The notes: generated from the letters alone by a model not told the origin. A DNA stretch of 64,000 bases from Aeromonas diversa CDC 2478-85 (GCF_000819805.1 NZ_CDCE01000029.1:2833-66832), one strand, 5' to 3'; positions 33,143 to 43,062 are shown, numbered from the stretch's first letter. A program made the numbers and translations.

Positions 33143-33186
33143 AGTTAAAGCTCCTAGAGAAAGATTGTCGCTGTTTGCTGCCGATC

Positions 33187-34914
33187 TTAGCAGACTGCCT
33201 TCTGCTTGATAAAGCTATCGACGCAGGCTTCGATTTCGGCGGCGGTTGCAAAGCTCAGAGCTTGGTCTGCCATCGCCTTCACATCTTCGAAGTTGGTGTT
33301 GCGGATGAGCTTCTTGATGCGCGGGATAGAAATGGCGCTCATGGAGAACTCGTCCAGCCCCATGCCGAGCAGCAGCAGGGTAGCACGCTCGTCACCAGCC
33401 AGCTCGCCGCACATACCGGTCCACTTGCCTTCGGCGTGGGACGCGTCGATCACCATCTTGATGAGATTCAGGACGGAGGGCGACAGCGGGTTGTACATGG
33501 CGGAGATCATCTCGTTGCCACGGTCCACAGCCAGGGTGTACTGGGTCAGATCGTTGGTACCGATGCTGAAGAAGTCCACTTCCTTGGCCAGGTGGTGAGC
33601 CATCACGGCGGCAGCCGGTGTCTCGACCATGATACCCACTTCGATGGCTTCATCAAAGGCATGGCCTTCGGCGCGCAGTTCGGCCTTCAGCTGTTCCACG
33701 GTGGCCTTGAGGCTGCGGAACTCCTCGACGGAGATGATCATCGGGAACATGATGCGCAGTTTGCCAAAGGCGGAGGCACGCAGGATGGCGCGCAGCTGGG
33801 CGTTCATGATGTCGGCACGGTCGAAGAAGATACGCACGGCGCGCCAACCCAGGAACGGGTTCATCTCCTTCGGGAAGTTCATGTAGGGCAGTTCCTTGTC
33901 GCCACCGATGTCCATGGTACGGACGATGATCGGCTGGTTCGGCATGGCGGCGGCCACTTCTTTGTACGCCTGGAACTGCTCGTCTTCGCTCGGCAGAGCG
34001 TCACGGTCCATAAACAGGAATTCGGTGCGATAGAGACCGACACCTTCGGCGCCGTTGCGGATGGCACCCTCGGTATCCTTGACGGTACCTATGTTGGCGC
34101 ATACCTCGACCTGATGACCATCGAGGGTGATAGCCGGCAGATCCTTGAGCTTGGCCAGCTCATCTTTCTCGGCCTGATAGCGGCTCTGGGTCTCTTTGAA
34201 CTGGGCCAGTTCGGCGTCGCTCGGATTGATCACCACTCTGTTGTTGATGGCGTCGAGCAGGAGCATGTCGCCATTCTTGACACGGTTGGTGATGTCGTTG
34301 GTGCCCACAATGGCCGGCAGCTCGAGAGAGCGCGCCATGATGGAGGTGTGGGAGGTACGACCACCGATATCGGTGACGAAGCCCAGCACGTATTTCAGGT
34401 TGATCTGAGCGGTTTCGGACGGGGTCAGGTCTTTGGCGACCAGGATCACCTCTTCGTCGATGGTGCTCAGGTTGACAACGGGGATGCCCAGGGTGTTCTT
34501 GATGAGGCGAGTGCCGATGTCACGGAAGTCGGTGGCTCGTTCGCGCAGATAGGGGTCATCGAGTTCTGCCATCATGCGGGCATACTGCTCGATGACCTCA
34601 TAGATTGCACGGTCAGCCGAAGCCTGGTTCTCTTTGATGAAGGACTTGATATCGCCTTCCAGCTCCTCATCTTCGAGCAGCATGATGTGGCCTTCGAAGA
34701 TGGCCTCTTTCTCTTCACCGAAGGTGCGACCGGCCATCTCTTTGATGGCGTCCAGCTGAACAGCTGACTTGGAACGTGCTTCGATGAAGCGACTGATTTC
34801 GCTCTCGACCTGGCTCTCTGCAATGGGAGCCTGGTTGATCACGATCTCTTCTTCTTTCAGGAGCAGCGCCTTGCCGAATGCAATGCCGGGGGACGCCAGA
34901 ATGCCAGATATCAT
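33187..34914 (-). CDS. ptsI: PTS enzyme I
   Basis: A 575-residue phosphoenolpyruvate-protein phosphotransferase that starts the sugar PTS cascade. The phosphohistidine motif is [18 protein letters not shown] (active-site His about residue 189). The PEP-binding TIM-barrel part has [12 protein letters not shown], and the C-terminal catalytic Cys lies in [10 protein letters not shown]. Length matches E. coli PtsI. Between ptsH and crr on one transcript. Confidence 0.97.
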   Translation of the reverse strand: MISGILASPGIAFGKALLLKEEEIVINQAPIAESQVESEISRFIEARSKSAVQLDAIKEMAGRTFGEEKEAIFEGHIMLLEDEELEGDIKSFIKENQASADRAIYEVIEQYARMMAELDDPYLRERATDFRDIGTRLIKNTLGIPVVNLSTIDEEVILVAKDLTPSETAQINLKYVLGFVTDIGGRTSHTSIMARSLELPAIVGTNDITNRVKNGDMLLLDAINNRVVINPSDAELAQFKETQSRYQAEKDELAKLKDLPAITLDGHQVEVCANIGTVKDTEGAIRNGAEGVGLYRTEFLFMDRDALPSEDEQFQAYKEVAAAMPNQPIIVRTMDIGGDKELPYMNFPKEMNPFLGWRAVRIFFDRADIMNAQLRAILRASAFGKLRIMFPMIISVEEFRSLKATVEQLKAELRAEGHAFDEAIEVGIMVETPAAAVMAHHLAKEVDFFSIGTNDLTQYTLAVDRGNEMISAMYNPLSPSVLNLIKMVIDASHAEGKWTGMCGELAGDERATLLLLGMGLDEFSMSAISIPRIKKLIRNTNFEDVKAMADQALSFATAAEIEACVDSFIKQKAVC

Positions 34915-34963
34915 AACCCTATCCTAAATAGAACCTAAGACTGTGGGGGAGGGAAAAGCCGGA

Positions 34964-35221
34964 TTACTCCAGCTCGTCCATCAGGGCGACCAGCTTTTCA
35001 ACGGCCTTCTGGGCATCCGGACCGTCGGCCTGGATGGTGACCTGAGTGCCCTTGGTCAGACCCAGAGTCTGCAGCTTGAACAGGCTCTTGGCGCTGGCGG
35101 ACTTGCCGCCGGAGACCACGGTGATCTCGCTCTGGAACTCTTTGGCTTCTTTGACGAACTGAGCTGCCGGACGGGTGTGCAGGCCGTTTTCAGCAGTGAT
35201 AACTACAGACTTCTCGTACAT
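34964..35221 (-). CDS. ptsH: Phosphocarrier protein HPr
   Basis: An 85-residue phosphocarrier. The active His15 is in [13 protein letters not shown] and the Ser46 region is [17 protein letters not shown]. It shuttles phosphate from enzyme I to EIIA domains. I chose ATG 35221 (MYEKSVVI...); the upstream GGGGTG supports it. First gene of the operon; the long 454-bp 5' region with a CRP-like site is typical of ptsH. Confidence 0.97.
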   Translation of the reverse strand: MYEKSVVITAENGLHTRPAAQFVKEAKEFQSEITVVSGGKSASAKSLFKLQTLGLTKGTQVTIQADGPDAQKAVEKLVALMDELE

Positions 35222-35617
35222 GGTTTCACCCCATATTATTGATATTTTCACGTCCAGATCGGTACATGTAACCGTTTTCCGAACCGTTTAACTAAGCATA
35301 TGTTGTAAAGTAACGAAATCGAACTGGCAAAGGCTTAATCCAGGTCAATTTTCTGTGTACTTCTCCGCGAAGAGAGGCATTTTTTTTCGTCATTTCTCTC
35401 TGCAGGCCGCATGGCGTCGGGCTTGGAGATTATTTCATAACGAAAAATAACACTATGTTACTTTGTGATACCTTGCAGGCAAAAATGCCTTGACGGGCCA
35501 TAGAATATGAGATTTATCACAGATTGTCTGCTCTTTTTGTCGCGCCAGAGTATGTTATTTTACCCCTTAAAATAAGGGCTTCGTTCATGTCTGATGTCGA
35601 AGAGGCTAGTCAAAGGA
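35222..35617. other. ptsH upstream regulatory region
   Basis: About 400 bp, A+T-rich, between cysK and ptsH. It contains the CRP-like site described separately. Several AT-rich boxes (for example TTTATGAAA-like stretches) could be -10 elements. I did not settle the exact promoters. Confidence 0.5.
35506..35521. promoter_or_regulatory. CRP-like site upstream of ptsH
   Basis: TATGA - GATTTA - TCACA fits the CRP consensus TGTGA-N6-TCACA with one mismatch. It is 285 nt before the ptsH ATG. In E. coli, ptsH transcription is CRP-regulated. Confidence 0.5.
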
Positions 35618-35645
35618 GTAACGGCGCTCAAGTGAGCGCCGTTAC
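35618..35645. terminator. Hairpin after cysK
   Basis: A perfect 12-bp stem GTAACGGCGCTC/GAGCGCCGTTAC with a 4-nt loop, 31 nt past the cysK stop. The flank is TCCTTTG on the minus strand, so the U-run is weak. Confidence 0.65.
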
Positions 35646-35675
35646 GGGGAAGGGGGCTGAGGGGAAGGAGATGGC

Positions 35676-36644
35676 TTACTGCTGTAGCTCCTGCTCGGTG
35701 AAGAGACCGGCAAACAGGGCGCTGGAGAGATAGCGCTCCGCGGCACTCGGCAGTATGACCACTATGGTCTTGCCCTCGAACTCCGGCAGCTCGGCCAGGC
35801 GATTGGCGGCGACCACGGCAGCGCCTGAGCTGATGCCGGCCAAGATCCCCTCTTCTTCCATCAGGCGGCGCGCCATCTTGATGGCGTCGTCACTGGTGAC
35901 CTGCTCGACCCGATCGAGCAGCGACAGGTCCAGGTTGCCCGGGATGAAGCCGGCACCGATCCCCTGGATCTTGTGGGGGCCGGGTTTGAGCTCCTCGCCG
36001 GCCAGCTTCTGGCTGATGACGGGCGATTCGGCCGGCTCGACGGCGACCGACACCACGGCCTTGCCTTTGGTTTGCTTGAGGTAGCGAGAGACACCTGTGA
36101 TGGTGCCGCCGGTGCCGACACCGGCCACGAACACGTCAACCTCGCCGTCGGTGGCTTCCCAGATCTCGGGACCCGTGGTCTTTTCGTGGATCTCCGGGTT
36201 GGCCGGGTTCTCAAATTGTTGCAGCAGCACATACTTGTCGGGGTCGGAGGCGAGGATCTCGTTGGCCTTGGCGATGGCGCCCTTCATGCCGAGGGGGCCT
36301 TCGGTCAACACCAGCTTGGCACCGAGGGCCTTGAGCAGCTTGCGACGCTCCAGACTCATGGTGGCCGGCATGGTGAGGGTGATAGGATAACCACGAGCCG
36401 CTGCCACGAAGGCCAGGGCGATGCCGGTATTGCCGCTGGTCGGTTCGATCAGTTCCTTACCGGCTTTGAGGACGCCGCGTTTTTCGGCATCCCAGATCAG
36501 ATTGGCGCCGATCCGGCACTTGACGCTGAAGCTGGGATTGCGGCTCTCTATCTTGGCCAGGACACGCCCCTTGCTCACGCGATTGAGACGAACGAGCGGG
36601 GTATTGCCGATGGTCAGACTGTTGTCCTCGTAGATCTTGCTCAT
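35676..36644 (-). CDS. cysK: Cysteine synthase A
   Basis: A 322-residue PLP-dependent O-acetylserine sulfhydrylase. The Schiff-base Lys is in [15 protein letters not shown], the substrate loop is [13 protein letters not shown], and the PLP phosphate-binding GTGGTITG follows. It makes cysteine from O-acetylserine and sulfide. It is divergent from the MoxR gene; the shared gap holds a TTATAAC-CATAT-GTTATTA imperfect palindrome. Confidence 0.96.
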   Translation of the reverse strand: MSKIYEDNSLTIGNTPLVRLNRVSKGRVLAKIESRNPSFSVKCRIGANLIWDAEKRGVLKAGKELIEPTSGNTGIALAFVAAARGYPITLTMPATMSLERRKLLKALGAKLVLTEGPLGMKGAIAKANEILASDPDKYVLLQQFENPANPEIHEKTTGPEIWEATDGEVDVFVAGVGTGGTITGVSRYLKQTKGKAVVSVAVEPAESPVISQKLAGEELKPGPHKIQGIGAGFIPGNLDLSLLDRVEQVTSDDAIKMARRLMEEEGILAGISSGAAVVAANRLAELPEFEGKTIVVILPSAAERYLSSALFAGLFTEQELQQ

Positions 36645-36720
36645 GGTACAGGTCCCTGTGGTGTCGGTCGAATATGGGTTAAGAGTAACGCCTCGAGTCT
36701 GAATGAGAAGTGACGAATTG

Positions 36721-36739
36721 TTATAACCATATGTTATTA
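36721..36739. promoter_or_regulatory. Imperfect palindrome between cysK and the MoxR gene
   Basis: TTATAAC - CATAT - GTTATTA (6 of 7 bases paired) about 77 nt upstream of cysK. A LysR-type regulator such as CysB could bind, but this is a guess from position. Confidence 0.35.
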
Positions 36740-36794
36740 GAACCTATGTAGCTTATGCTGTGGTTCTCCACCTCGAGCGCAAGGAGTGACGAGG

Positions 36795-37637
36795 ATGCAA
36801 TTTCAGGGAAGTGGGCAGTACCTCGCCTCCGAGGCGTTGCAGATGGCGGTCAATGCCGCCGTAGTGCTGGAGAAGCCGCTGCTCATCAAGGGTGAGCCCG
36901 GCACCGGCAAGACCATGCTGGCGGAGGCGGTGGCCGAGGCGTTCGGCTGTGAGCTCATCGCCTGGCACATCAAGTCGACCACCAAGGCCCAGCAGGGACT
37001 CTATGAGTACGACGCGGTCGCGCGCCTGCGCGACTCCCAGCTCGGCGATCCGCGTGTCGCCGACATCCAGCACTACATCCGCCGCGGCAAGCTGTGGCAG
37101 GCCTTCACCGCCGATCAGCGCCCGGTGCTGCTGATCGACGAGATCGACAAGGCCGACATCGAGTTCCCCAACGATCTGCTGCTCGAGCTCGATCGCATGA
37201 TGTTCGACGTCTACGAGACCGGCGAGCGGGTGACGGCCCGCCAGCGCCCCATCGTCATCATCACCTCCAACAACGAAAAAGAGTTGCCGGACGCCTTCTT
37301 GCGCCGCTGCTTCTTCCACTACATCCGCTTCCCCGAGAAAGAGGAGATGGCGGCCATCGTCCGTATGCACTATCCGCACCTCAAAGAGGAGCTGCTGGGT
37401 GAGGCGCTCGAGCTCTTCTTCGAGCTGCGCGAGGTGCCGGGCCTGCGCAAGCGCCCCTCCACCTCAGAGCTGCTCGACTGGGTACGCCTGCTGCTGGCCG
37501 ACGAGATCGATGCCGACCTGATGCGCGCCCGTGAGCCGGGCAAGCTGATCCCGCCCCTCTACGGCGCCTTGCTCAAGACCGAGCAAGACCTGCACCTGTT
37601 CGAGAAACTGGCCTTCCTGGCCCGTCGGGGCGAGTAG
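36795..37637 (+). CDS. MoxR-family AAA+ ATPase
   Basis: A 280-residue AAA+ ATPase. Walker A is KGEPGTGKTMLAEA, Walker B is VLLIDEIDKAD, sensor 1 is IVIITSNNEKELPDAFLRRC with the arginine finger. It belongs to the MoxR group, which remodels or inserts metal centres into partner proteins together with VWA proteins. The next gene, 2 nt downstream, encodes exactly such a VWA protein. I chose ATG 36795, 8 nt after AAGGAG; a GTG at 36786 would sit on the SD. Confidence 0.9.
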   Translation: MQFQGSGQYLASEALQMAVNAAVVLEKPLLIKGEPGTGKTMLAEAVAEAFGCELIAWHIKSTTKAQQGLYEYDAVARLRDSQLGDPRVADIQHYIRRGKLWQAFTADQRPVLLIDEIDKADIEFPNDLLLELDRMMFDVYETGERVTARQRPIVIITSNNEKELPDAFLRRCFFHYIRFPEKEEMAAIVRMHYPHLKEELLGEALELFFELREVPGLRKRPSTSELLDWVRLLLADEIDADLMRAREPGKLIPPLYGALLKTEQDLHLFEKLAFLARRGE

Positions 37638-37639
37638 CC

Positions 37640-38803
37640 ATGCTGCTCGATTTCTTCGCCTGCCTGCGCCGTCACCGGCTGCCGGTGAGCCTGCGCGAGC
37701 TGCTCGACTTGCACGGGGCGCTGGCGGCGCGGCTGGTGTCGGTCGACATGGAGGCCTTCTACCAGTTGGCGCGCTGCGTGCTGGTCAAGGACGAGGGCCA
37801 CTACGATCGCTTCGATCGCGCCTTTGGCGAGTATTACGACGGGTTGCAAAGTGCCCCCCTGTTGCCCGAGAGCCTGCCGGACGACTGGTTGCGCCAGGAG
37901 TTCGAGCGGCTGCTGAGCCCGGAGGAGAAGGCGCTGCTGGCCTCCCTCGGTGGGCTCGACAAGCTGCTCGAGCGGCTCAATGAGCGGCTGGCCGAGCAGC
38001 AGGAGCGCCACGCCGGCGGCAACAAGTGGGTCGGCACCGGTGGCAGCAGCCCGTTTGGGCATGGCGGTTACCACCCCGAAGGGGTGAGGATGGGAGGGCA
38101 GTCGCGCCATGGCCGCGCCGCCAAGGTATGGGAGGCGCGTGTTTACCGCAACCTCACCGATGAGGAGCCCCTCGGCCAGCGCGCCATGCAGCTGGCCCTG
38201 CGCCGGCTGCGGCGCTGGGTGCGCCGCGGCAGCCCGAGCGAGCTCGATCTTGACGAGACCATCCGCCGCACCGCCCGTCAGGGGTGGCTCGACGTGCAGC
38301 TGCGCCCCGAGCGCCACAACGGGGTAAAGCTGCTGGTCTTCTTCGACGTGGGGGGCTCTATGGATGCCCACGTGGCCCAGGTGCAGCGGCTCTTCTCGGC
38401 CCTGCGCCACGAGTTCAAGCACCTGGAGTATTTCTACTTTCATAACTGCCTGTACGAGTCGGTGTGGAAGGACAACGCGCGGCGCCATGAGGAGCGCCTC
38501 GAGACCTGGCGCTTGCTGCATACCTACGGCAGCGACTACCGGGTGATCCTGGTGGGAGACGCCACCATGGGGCCGTACGAGATCACCTGGCCGGGTGGCT
38601 CGGTCGAGCAGTGGAACGAGGAGCCGGGGCAGGTGTGGATGGAACGGCTGCAGGCCCATTTTCCCAAGCTGGTATGGCTCAATCCCACGCCACGCCGGGA
38701 GTGGCTGTGGCACCCCTCTATCAAACTGATGGGTTCGCTGATCGGCGAGCGCATGTACCCGCTGACTCTGGCAGGTCTTGCCGAGGCAGTGGAGCAACTA
38801 TAA
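37640..38803 (+). CDS. VWA-domain (CoxE-like) protein
   Basis: A 387-residue protein. The first 200 residues are helical and acidic, with YQLARCVLVKDEGHYDRFDRAF, typical of CoxE-like VWA proteins. The MIDAS metal motif DVGGSM (D-x-G-x-S) sits in LLVFFDVGGSMDAH at about residue 233. Coupled 2 nt after the MoxR gene, so the two likely act as a MoxR-VWA pair on an unknown client. The downstream ketoacyl synthase gene begins 35 nt later and may be part of the same transcript. Confidence 0.88.
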   Translation: MLLDFFACLRRHRLPVSLRELLDLHGALAARLVSVDMEAFYQLARCVLVKDEGHYDRFDRAFGEYYDGLQSAPLLPESLPDDWLRQEFERLLSPEEKALLASLGGLDKLLERLNERLAEQQERHAGGNKWVGTGGSSPFGHGGYHPEGVRMGGQSRHGRAAKVWEARVYRNLTDEEPLGQRAMQLALRRLRRWVRRGSPSELDLDETIRRTARQGWLDVQLRPERHNGVKLLVFFDVGGSMDAHVAQVQRLFSALRHEFKHLEYFYFHNCLYESVWKDNARRHEERLETWRLLHTYGSDYRVILVGDATMGPYEITWPGGSVEQWNEEPGQVWMERLQAHFPKLVWLNPTPRREWLWHPSIKLMGSLIGERMYPLTLAGLAEAVEQL

Positions 38804-38838
38804 GCGAGGCTGCCAAGCGGCCCACCCAAGGAGCTGAA

Positions 38839-39975
38839 ATGACATCTAATGCGACGACCGCCATCGTGATCAGTGGCAGCGGCCTTTATACCCCTCCCCA
38901 TGCCGTCTCCAATGAGGCGCTGGTTGAGGCCTTCAATCGCTGGGTCGATCTCTACAACGACGAGAACGCCTCGGCCATCGACGCCGGCCAGATCCCGGCC
39001 AAGCAGTACTCGAGCTGCGACTTCATCGAGAAGGCGTCGGGGATCAAGAGCCGCTACCTGGTGAGCAAGGAGGGGGTGCTCGACCCCGAGGTGATGCAGC
39101 CTCTCATTCCCGAGCGTGCCGACGACAAGCCCTCCCTCATGGTGGAGATGGCTGTGGCGGCGGCCGAGGAGGCGCTGCGAGAGGCCGGCCGCGAGCCGAG
39201 CGAGATCGATCTGGTCATCGTCGGGGCCTCCAACATGCCGCGTCCCTACCCGGCGCTGGCCATCGAGCTGCAACACTATCTGGGGGCCACCGGGGCGGCG
39301 TTTGACATGAACGTGGCCTGCTCTTCGGCCACCTTTGCCATCAAGACCGCCGCCGATCTGCTGCGCGCCGGTACCGCCCGGCTGGCCCTGGTGGTCAATC
39401 CCGAGATCTGCTCGGGTCACCTCAACTTTCGCGATCGCGACAGCCACTTCATCTTCGGCGACGCCTGCACCGCCGTGCTGCTGGAGCGCGCGGAAACGAG
39501 CCACAACCCGCACCCCTGGGAGCTGGTCGACGCGCGTCTGGTGACGCAGTTCTCCAACAACATCCGCAACAACTTCGGCTTCCTCAACCGCTGCAGCCCC
39601 GACACCCGCTACGGCGACGACAAGCTGTTCGTGCAGCAGGGGCGCAAGGTGTTCAAGGAGGTGCTGCCCATGGTGAGCGAGATCATCACGACCCAGCTCG
39701 GCAGCGCCGGGTGGGGCAGCGAGACCCTCAACCGCCTGTGGTTGCACCAGGCCAACCTCACCATGAACCAGTTCATCGCGCGCAAGGTGCTCGGCCACGA
39801 TGCCAGCACCGAGGAGGCGCCGGTGATTCTGGACCGCTATGCCAATACCAGCTCGGCGGGTTCCATCATCGCGTTTCATCTGTACAATCGCGACCTTCCC
39901 GTCGGCGCCCGGGGCGTTCTCTGCTCGTTTGGCGCCGGCTATTCTGTCGGTAGCCTGTTGCTCCGGCGCCGCTAG
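38839..39975 (+). CDS. Beta-ketoacyl-ACP synthase III-like protein
   Basis: A 378-residue thiolase-fold condensing enzyme. The catalytic triad of KAS III is visible: Cys in DMNVACSSATFAIK, His in LWLHQANLTMNQ and Asn in RYANTSSAGS. It is about 50 residues longer than housekeeping FabH, with an N-terminal insertion ('RWVDLYNDENASAIDAG'). This makes it a specialised KAS III, perhaps acting on an unusual primer. ATG 38839 follows AAGGAGCTGAA. Its place after a MoxR-VWA pair is noteworthy. Confidence 0.88.
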   Translation: MTSNATTAIVISGSGLYTPPHAVSNEALVEAFNRWVDLYNDENASAIDAGQIPAKQYSSCDFIEKASGIKSRYLVSKEGVLDPEVMQPLIPERADDKPSLMVEMAVAAAEEALREAGREPSEIDLVIVGASNMPRPYPALAIELQHYLGATGAAFDMNVACSSATFAIKTAADLLRAGTARLALVVNPEICSGHLNFRDRDSHFIFGDACTAVLLERAETSHNPHPWELVDARLVTQFSNNIRNNFGFLNRCSPDTRYGDDKLFVQQGRKVFKEVLPMVSEIITTQLGSAGWGSETLNRLWLHQANLTMNQFIARKVLGHDASTEEAPVILDRYANTSSAGSIIAFHLYNRDLPVGARGVLCSFGAGYSVGSLLLRRR

Positions 39976-40024
39976 GTGGGTCAGACTCACCGAGAATAAC
40001 CACACAACGCGTTCAGGTGGGTCT

Positions 40025-41460
40025 ATGTATCCCATTTATCGAAGGGCTGCCCTTCACTACGTGGTCAGCCTGCAGCTTATCCTGCTCTACGGGATCCAGG
40101 TTTGCCCCTTTCTGGAGGGGCTCACTCTGATCCAGTTGGGCACGCCTGTACTGATCATCTTTGTCGCCATGTATGGCCTGCGAAGCCGTCTGCTAGTGAG
40201 AGGGGGGACCACCGCAATGGCTTTTTTGTTGAGTTGAGTCTCTTCCTGCTCGGTGGCGTGCTCTGGTCCCTTTATAACGGTCTCTTGTATGACTTTCCCA
40301 TGGAGAGCCACCTCAAGATCCTGCTGGGCATGTTGACCCTGGGATTTCTGGTGGCGGCCGAGCTGTCGCTGCAGCGGGAATGGTTACAAGCCAGGGAGTG
40401 TGAAGCCAAGGCCGTGTTCGAGCTGAGCGGTCCGATAGGCATGCCACTGACGCGCAAGTTCTCCCTCTTCACCCTGGCAACCTTGGCGCTGCTGGGGGCC
40501 GTCTTTTTCCTGGTTTTTAACAAGGACATCGAGTGGCTGGCGGCGAATGAACTGCCTCTGCCCAGGCAGACGGCCCAGGCGCTCATCCTGTTTGAGGTTG
40601 CCTTCGTGATGGCGACGGCCTTCGCCTATCTCTGGTTCATTATTCGTGCCTATGGGCGCAATTTGACCCTTACACTGGGTTATCAAACCCGGACCATGGC
40701 CAGGGTGCGGGTCGGGGATCTCGACGCTCGGGTTCCGGTCGCCCGGGATGACGAATTTGGCCTCATCGCCGCCGGGACCAACCAGATGATTAGCGAGCTC
40801 AAGGCGCGCCGCGACGAGCTGAACTTGACCCGTGACGTGGCCATACTTGGGCTCGCTTCTCTGGCGGAAACGCGGGACAACGAAACCGGGGCGCATATCA
40901 TCCGAACCCAGCACTATGTGAAGGTGTTGGCCGACTATCTGAGGCATCTCGATTGGGATCGCTACCCCCTCGACGATGACACCCTCGATCTCCTGTTTAA
41001 GTCCGCCCCTTTGCACGATGTGGGGAAGGTGGGGATCCCCGACGCCATCTTGCTCAAGCCGGGCAAGCTGACCGACGAGGAGTTCACCATCATGAAGCGC
41101 CATCCGCAGATCGGGGCCGATGCCCTGGCCAGCGCGGAGGCGCAGCTTGGCTCCAACTCTTTCCTGCGTCTGGCGCGGGATATCGCCCTCACCCACCACG
41201 AGAAGTGGGACGGTAGTGGCTACCCTGCCGGGTTGGTCGGGGAGGCGATTCCCCTGTCGGGGCGCCTGATGGCGATTGCCGACGTCTATGACGCCCTCAT
41301 CTCGGCACGGGTCTACAAGCCTGCCTTCAGCCAAGAAGAGGCGCGGGAGATCATAGTCCGGGGGCGGGGCAGCCACTTCGACCCGGCTCTGGTCGATGCC
41401 TTCCTCGCCTGTGAGGACCAGTTTTGCGACATCGCCAGCCGCCATCGGGACAGCCATTGA
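40025..41460 (+). pseudogene. HD-GYP cyclic-di-GMP phosphodiesterase, frameshifted
   Basis: Two frames make one protein. Frame A starts ATG 40025 (SD AGGTGGG), encodes membrane segments (YVVSLQLILLYGIQV, VLIIFVAMYGL) and stops at 40237. Frame B continues VELSLFLLGGVLWSLYNGLL, two more helices, a HAMP region (ARVRVGDLDARVPVARDDEFG) and a HD-GYP domain (LHDVGKVGIPD; HHEKWDGSGYPAGL). The join is at a T6 run at 40222-40227. One extra T would restore a 478-residue protein. It could be a genuine mutation, a phase-variable tract, a -1 recoding site (T TTT TTG), or a sequencing error. If functional, it hydrolyses c-di-GMP at the membrane. A separate internal start is less convincing. Confidence 0.75.
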
Positions 41461-41465
41461 TACAA

Positions 41466-41493
41466 GAAGGCGCCACCCCAGGGTGGCGCCTTC
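41466..41493. terminator. Bidirectional terminator
   Basis: GAAGGCGCCACCC - CA - GGGTGGCGCCTTC perfect stem between the HD-GYP gene and convergent trmO. Confidence 0.75.
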
Positions 41494-42201
41494 TCATTGG
41501 GCGGGATCCAGCGAGATGACCTCGCACTCCGGCTCGCGGATGCGAAAGCGTACGTTGAGATCGAAGAGGCGAACCCCGTACTCCTTCTCGTCGGTTTTTC
41601 CCTTCTTGTAGGCAGGCCTCGGATCTTGGGCCAGCACCTCGCCAATGAATTGCCTCAGTTGAGGCAGCGCTCGCTGGTGATGGGCTAGCGCCGCCTCGGC
41701 CTCGGGGCTGAAGTGCACCGTCAGCAGATCGCCGGGCGGCTCGGGAGCAAAGCCACCACGAGCCTGGGGCAGGCTGTCGGCATAGGGGATATAGGGTTTG
41801 ATGTCGACGATGGGCGTGCCGTCGAGCAGGTCCACGGCGCCGAGCTCGAGCCAGACGCCTCCTCGCTCCAGGGTCACTCCGAGCAGGGGGACTACCGAGA
41901 GACCGAGGGGATTGGGGCGGAAGGTTGAGCGGGTGGCGAACACCCCGACCCGCTCGTTACCGCCGAGGCGCGGTGGACGTACCGTGGGGTGCCACCCCTG
42001 ATCCATAGTCTGATGGAAGACGAAGCTGAGCCAGAGGTGGGAGAACTGCTCCAGACCGCGCACCGCATCCGCCTGGTTATAGGGAGGCAACAGCTCGAGG
42101 CGGGCGGTGGAGGAGGTCACCAGGCCCGGTTGGCGCGGGATGGCAAATTTCTCCTTGTAGGGGGAGTGGATCAGCCCCAGGGTGTCGAGCTCAAACTTCA
42201 T
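41494..42201 (-). CDS. trmO: tRNA (t6A37) methyltransferase TrmO
   Basis: A 235-residue YaeB/TsaA-family protein that methylates threonylcarbamoyladenosine at A37 of tRNA-Thr. The N-terminal TsaA beta-barrel has PRQPGLVTSSTARLELLPPY, and the signature VGVFATRSTFRPNPLGLSVV is clear. The C-terminal YKKGKTDEKEYGVRLFDLNVRF is the family's C-domain. Length matches E. coli TrmO (235). I chose ATG 42201 rather than an upstream frame. Adjacent to but separate from the DUF488 gene. Confidence 0.93.
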   Translation of the reverse strand: MKFELDTLGLIHSPYKEKFAIPRQPGLVTSSTARLELLPPYNQADAVRGLEQFSHLWLSFVFHQTMDQGWHPTVRPPRLGGNERVGVFATRSTFRPNPLGLSVVPLLGVTLERGGVWLELGAVDLLDGTPIVDIKPYIPYADSLPQARGGFAPEPPGDLLTVHFSPEAEAALAHHQRALPQLRQFIGEVLAQDPRPAYKKGKTDEKEYGVRLFDLNVRFRIREPECEVISLDPAQ

Positions 42202-42259
42202 GGCAATTCCATCGGTAAAAAACCGGGGCAATCTAGCACAGTCGGAGCGGCCTCGCCAT

Positions 42260-42646
42260 TTAGGCGAGGGCGGCGCCCAGAGCCAGCAGCACCTCGCGCA
42301 GCACGCTGCGATGGCAGCGTGACTCATGTTCGCAGTAGCAGCCGATGGCGAGGTTGCCGCTATGGGAGAGGGCGGCGAGCAGGGCCAGGTTGTGGCGCGC
42401 CTCGGGCGTGTTGAGCTCGGCCTTGTAGCGGCGCACGAACAACTGCCAGCTCTTCTCGTCCTCGGCCCCTTGACCGAGCTTCATCGTCTCGCTGCTGGGG
42501 GCCAGGTTGGGGTACCAGACATCGAACCAGTTGCCGCTGGCGTAGTCGCTCTTGGGGACACCGCGCGGAGGCCGGCGCACTATGCCAATGCGCAGCCCCT
42601 CGTCCGGCTGGCGGGACGTGCCGAGACGTATGATGGAGAGGGTCAT
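42260..42646 (-). CDS. DUF488 family protein
   Basis: A 128-residue soluble protein: RLGTSRQPDEGLRIGIVRRPPRGVPKSDYASGNWFDVWYPNLAPS, then FVRRYKAEL and LALLAALSHSGNLAIGCYCEHESRCHRSVLREVL. The last stretch, with its Cys-Tyr-Cys...Cys-His, is characteristic of DUF488. Function not established in what I know. SD AAGGAG precedes ATG 42646. It lies downstream of rcsF behind a hairpin. Confidence 0.85.
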   Translation of the reverse strand: MTLSIIRLGTSRQPDEGLRIGIVRRPPRGVPKSDYASGNWFDVWYPNLAPSSETMKLGQGAEDEKSWQLFVRRYKAELNTPEARHNLALLAALSHSGNLAIGCYCEHESRCHRSVLREVLLALGAALA

Positions 42647-42665
42647 GATGACTCCTTGCCGATGC

Positions 42666-42688
42666 AAAACGGGCCCCTAGGCCCGTTT
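42666..42688 (-). terminator. Terminator after rcsF
   Basis: AAACGGGCC/GGCCCGTTT stem with a 4-nt loop followed by TTTTGC on the minus strand, directly after the rcsF stop. Confidence 0.7.
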
Positions 42689-42690
42689 CA

Positions 42691-43062
42691 TCATTTGGAT
42701 TCGGCCACCTTGATGGCCTGACCGTAGCAGACGATCTGCTTGAGGCAACCCGGGGTATCGCTGCGCTCACTGCATTTGTCGAGTACCAGGCCATTCCCCC
42801 CCAGATCGGCGGCGCGGGTACGAGCCTCGGTGCGGGCATTGGCGGCGCTCGGCACCGGCTGGTTGCTCCCCTCCTGACAGGATTGACCCTCGACGGTGCC
42901 GAGATAGAGGTAGTTGAGATCGGCCAGTTGATCCTGCTGGTAGATCTCGACGCCACTGGGCTTGAAGTACTCGTCAAAGTTCTTCTTGTCGAGGTTGCTG
43001 TTGAAGGCGTAGTTGGCACAGCCACTGGCCAGCAGGGGCATCATCAGGATCAGGCGTTTCAT
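42691..43062 (-). CDS. rcsF: Outer-membrane lipoprotein RcsF
   Basis: A 123-residue lipoprotein with signal peptide and lipobox LLASGC (lipidated Cys15). The mature part has the four cysteines of RcsF that form its two disulfides: GQSCQEG, LDKCSERSD, TPGCLKQIVCYG. In E. coli RcsF reports envelope damage to the Rcs phosphorelay. The C-terminal SDTPGCLKQIVCYGQAIKV matches E. coli RcsF (GTPGCYRQAVCIGSALNI). No rcsBCD genes are in the window. Starts shortly after cydC, perhaps on its own promoter. Confidence 0.85.
   Translation of the reverse strand: MKRLILMMPLLASGCANYAFNSNLDKKNFDEYFKPSGVEIYQQDQLADLNYLYLGTVEGQSCQEGSNQPVPSAANARTEARTRAADLGGNGLVLDKCSERSDTPGCLKQIVCYGQAIKVAESK

Noticed and set aside
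33175..34767. 530-codon open frame opposite ptsI
   Set aside because: ptsI is unmistakable and the antisense product has shadow composition.
40102..41460. HD-GYP gene as an intact ORF with its own start near 40102
   Set aside because: The first 40 codons there are the out-of-frame reading of the upstream membrane segment; the true continuation joins at the T6 run.
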